NCBI GenBank assembly: GCA_903929065.1
Contig: CAIYTJ010000713.1
Coordinates: forward strand, 1 to 32,241
DNA from: an uncultured Bacteroidales bacterium
GTDB lineage: Bacteria; Bacteroidota; Bacteroidia; Bacteroidales; Paludibacteraceae
DNA: 32,241 nucleotides
Direction: 5' to 3'
The translations under genes and the position numbers were made by a program. Positions 32,097 to 32,241 of the stretch are shown one piece after another (within the stretch, counting starts at the first letter, position 1; each line of letters opens with the position of its first letter). Under the pieces are notes generated by a model. The model worked only from the letters and a program-made list of their open reading frames with translations. It was not told where the DNA came from and ran no database searches.

Positions 32097-32241
32097 AACT
32101 TTAAGTTTTATATATTAGTAAATAAATTAATTTTTCACTTTAGTATAATTTAAACGCATTAAACCCTTATTTTGTTTGACAAAATGAGATTTTTTTCACG
32201 AAATTTATTAAAGGTCTTGTTTAACTGATTTTTTCTTATCA

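Noticed and set aside
1..32241. tRNA, rRNA, insertion sequence or phage genes
   Set aside because: Intergenic regions were read for cloverleaf arms, transposase motifs and terminal repeats, and none was convincing. A tRNA or ncRNA search program would be needed to exclude small RNAs.

Overview
The window looks like a chromosomal segment from a Bacteroidetes bacterium, probably order Bacteroidales. The basis is AT-rich intergenic DNA, repeated TAnnTTTG minus-7 promoter boxes, few Shine-Dalgarno sequences, Bacteroidales-style gene families (class II IlvC, acyl-ACP thioesterase inside the ilv operon, lipoprotein RND adaptor) and REP-like palindromes. The genus cannot be fixed from sequence alone. 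Nothing looks like a prophage, insertion sequence, CRISPR array, rRNA or tRNA gene.

Layout. 1-6.8 kb: a plus-strand efflux operon (TetR regulator, TolC-type channel, lipoprotein adaptor, RND pump, small PII-like protein) ending at a strong terminator. 6.8-9.1 kb, minus: the translation factor EttA and a DoxX-family membrane protein. 9.4-12.8 kb, minus: an isoprenoid/carotenoid operon (SDR oxidoreductase, CrtI-type desaturase, CrtB-type synthase), with a SAM methyltransferase transcribed divergently from it. 13.8-16.4 kb, minus: an outer-membrane-like protein, a glutathionylspermidine-synthase-family ATP-grasp enzyme and two small lipoproteins, one ending in a YgiB-like RGGFG tail. 16.5-19.6 kb, minus: dxs, a secreted GH19 chitinase-like enzyme and a small membrane protein. 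19.8-26.6 kb, plus: the branched-chain amino acid operon ilvD-ilvB-ilvN-acyl-ACP thioesterase-ilvC. 26.5-26.9 kb: a perfect 39-bp palindrome, the ilv terminator and an array of 41-bp palindromic repeats. 26.9-29.8 kb, minus: an MFS transporter and dnaX. 29.9-30.6 kb, plus: a DivIC/FtsB-like division protein and a small membrane protein. 30.7-32.1 kb, minus: an OmpH/Skp-like protein and iron superoxide dismutase.

The two strongest regulatory observations are not protein-level. First, upstream of ilvD there is a complete peptide-controlled transcription attenuator: a well-spaced promoter, a 21-codon leader ORF dense in Ile/Leu/Val codons, an antiterminator that overlaps the leader stop codon, and a 14-bp terminator. 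Second, dnaX carries an 11-A run exactly where the clamp-loader core ends. Both alternative frames stop within five codons, which predicts a short gamma-type product made by slippage.

How the genes work together. Dxs makes the MEP-pathway precursor that would ultimately feed CrtB and CrtI a few kb away, and the SDR and methyltransferase are candidate tailoring enzymes. The ilv operon would be switched by the charging of Ile/Leu/Val tRNAs. The PII-like protein may sense something on behalf of the efflux pump. All functional links are inferences from gene order and family membership.
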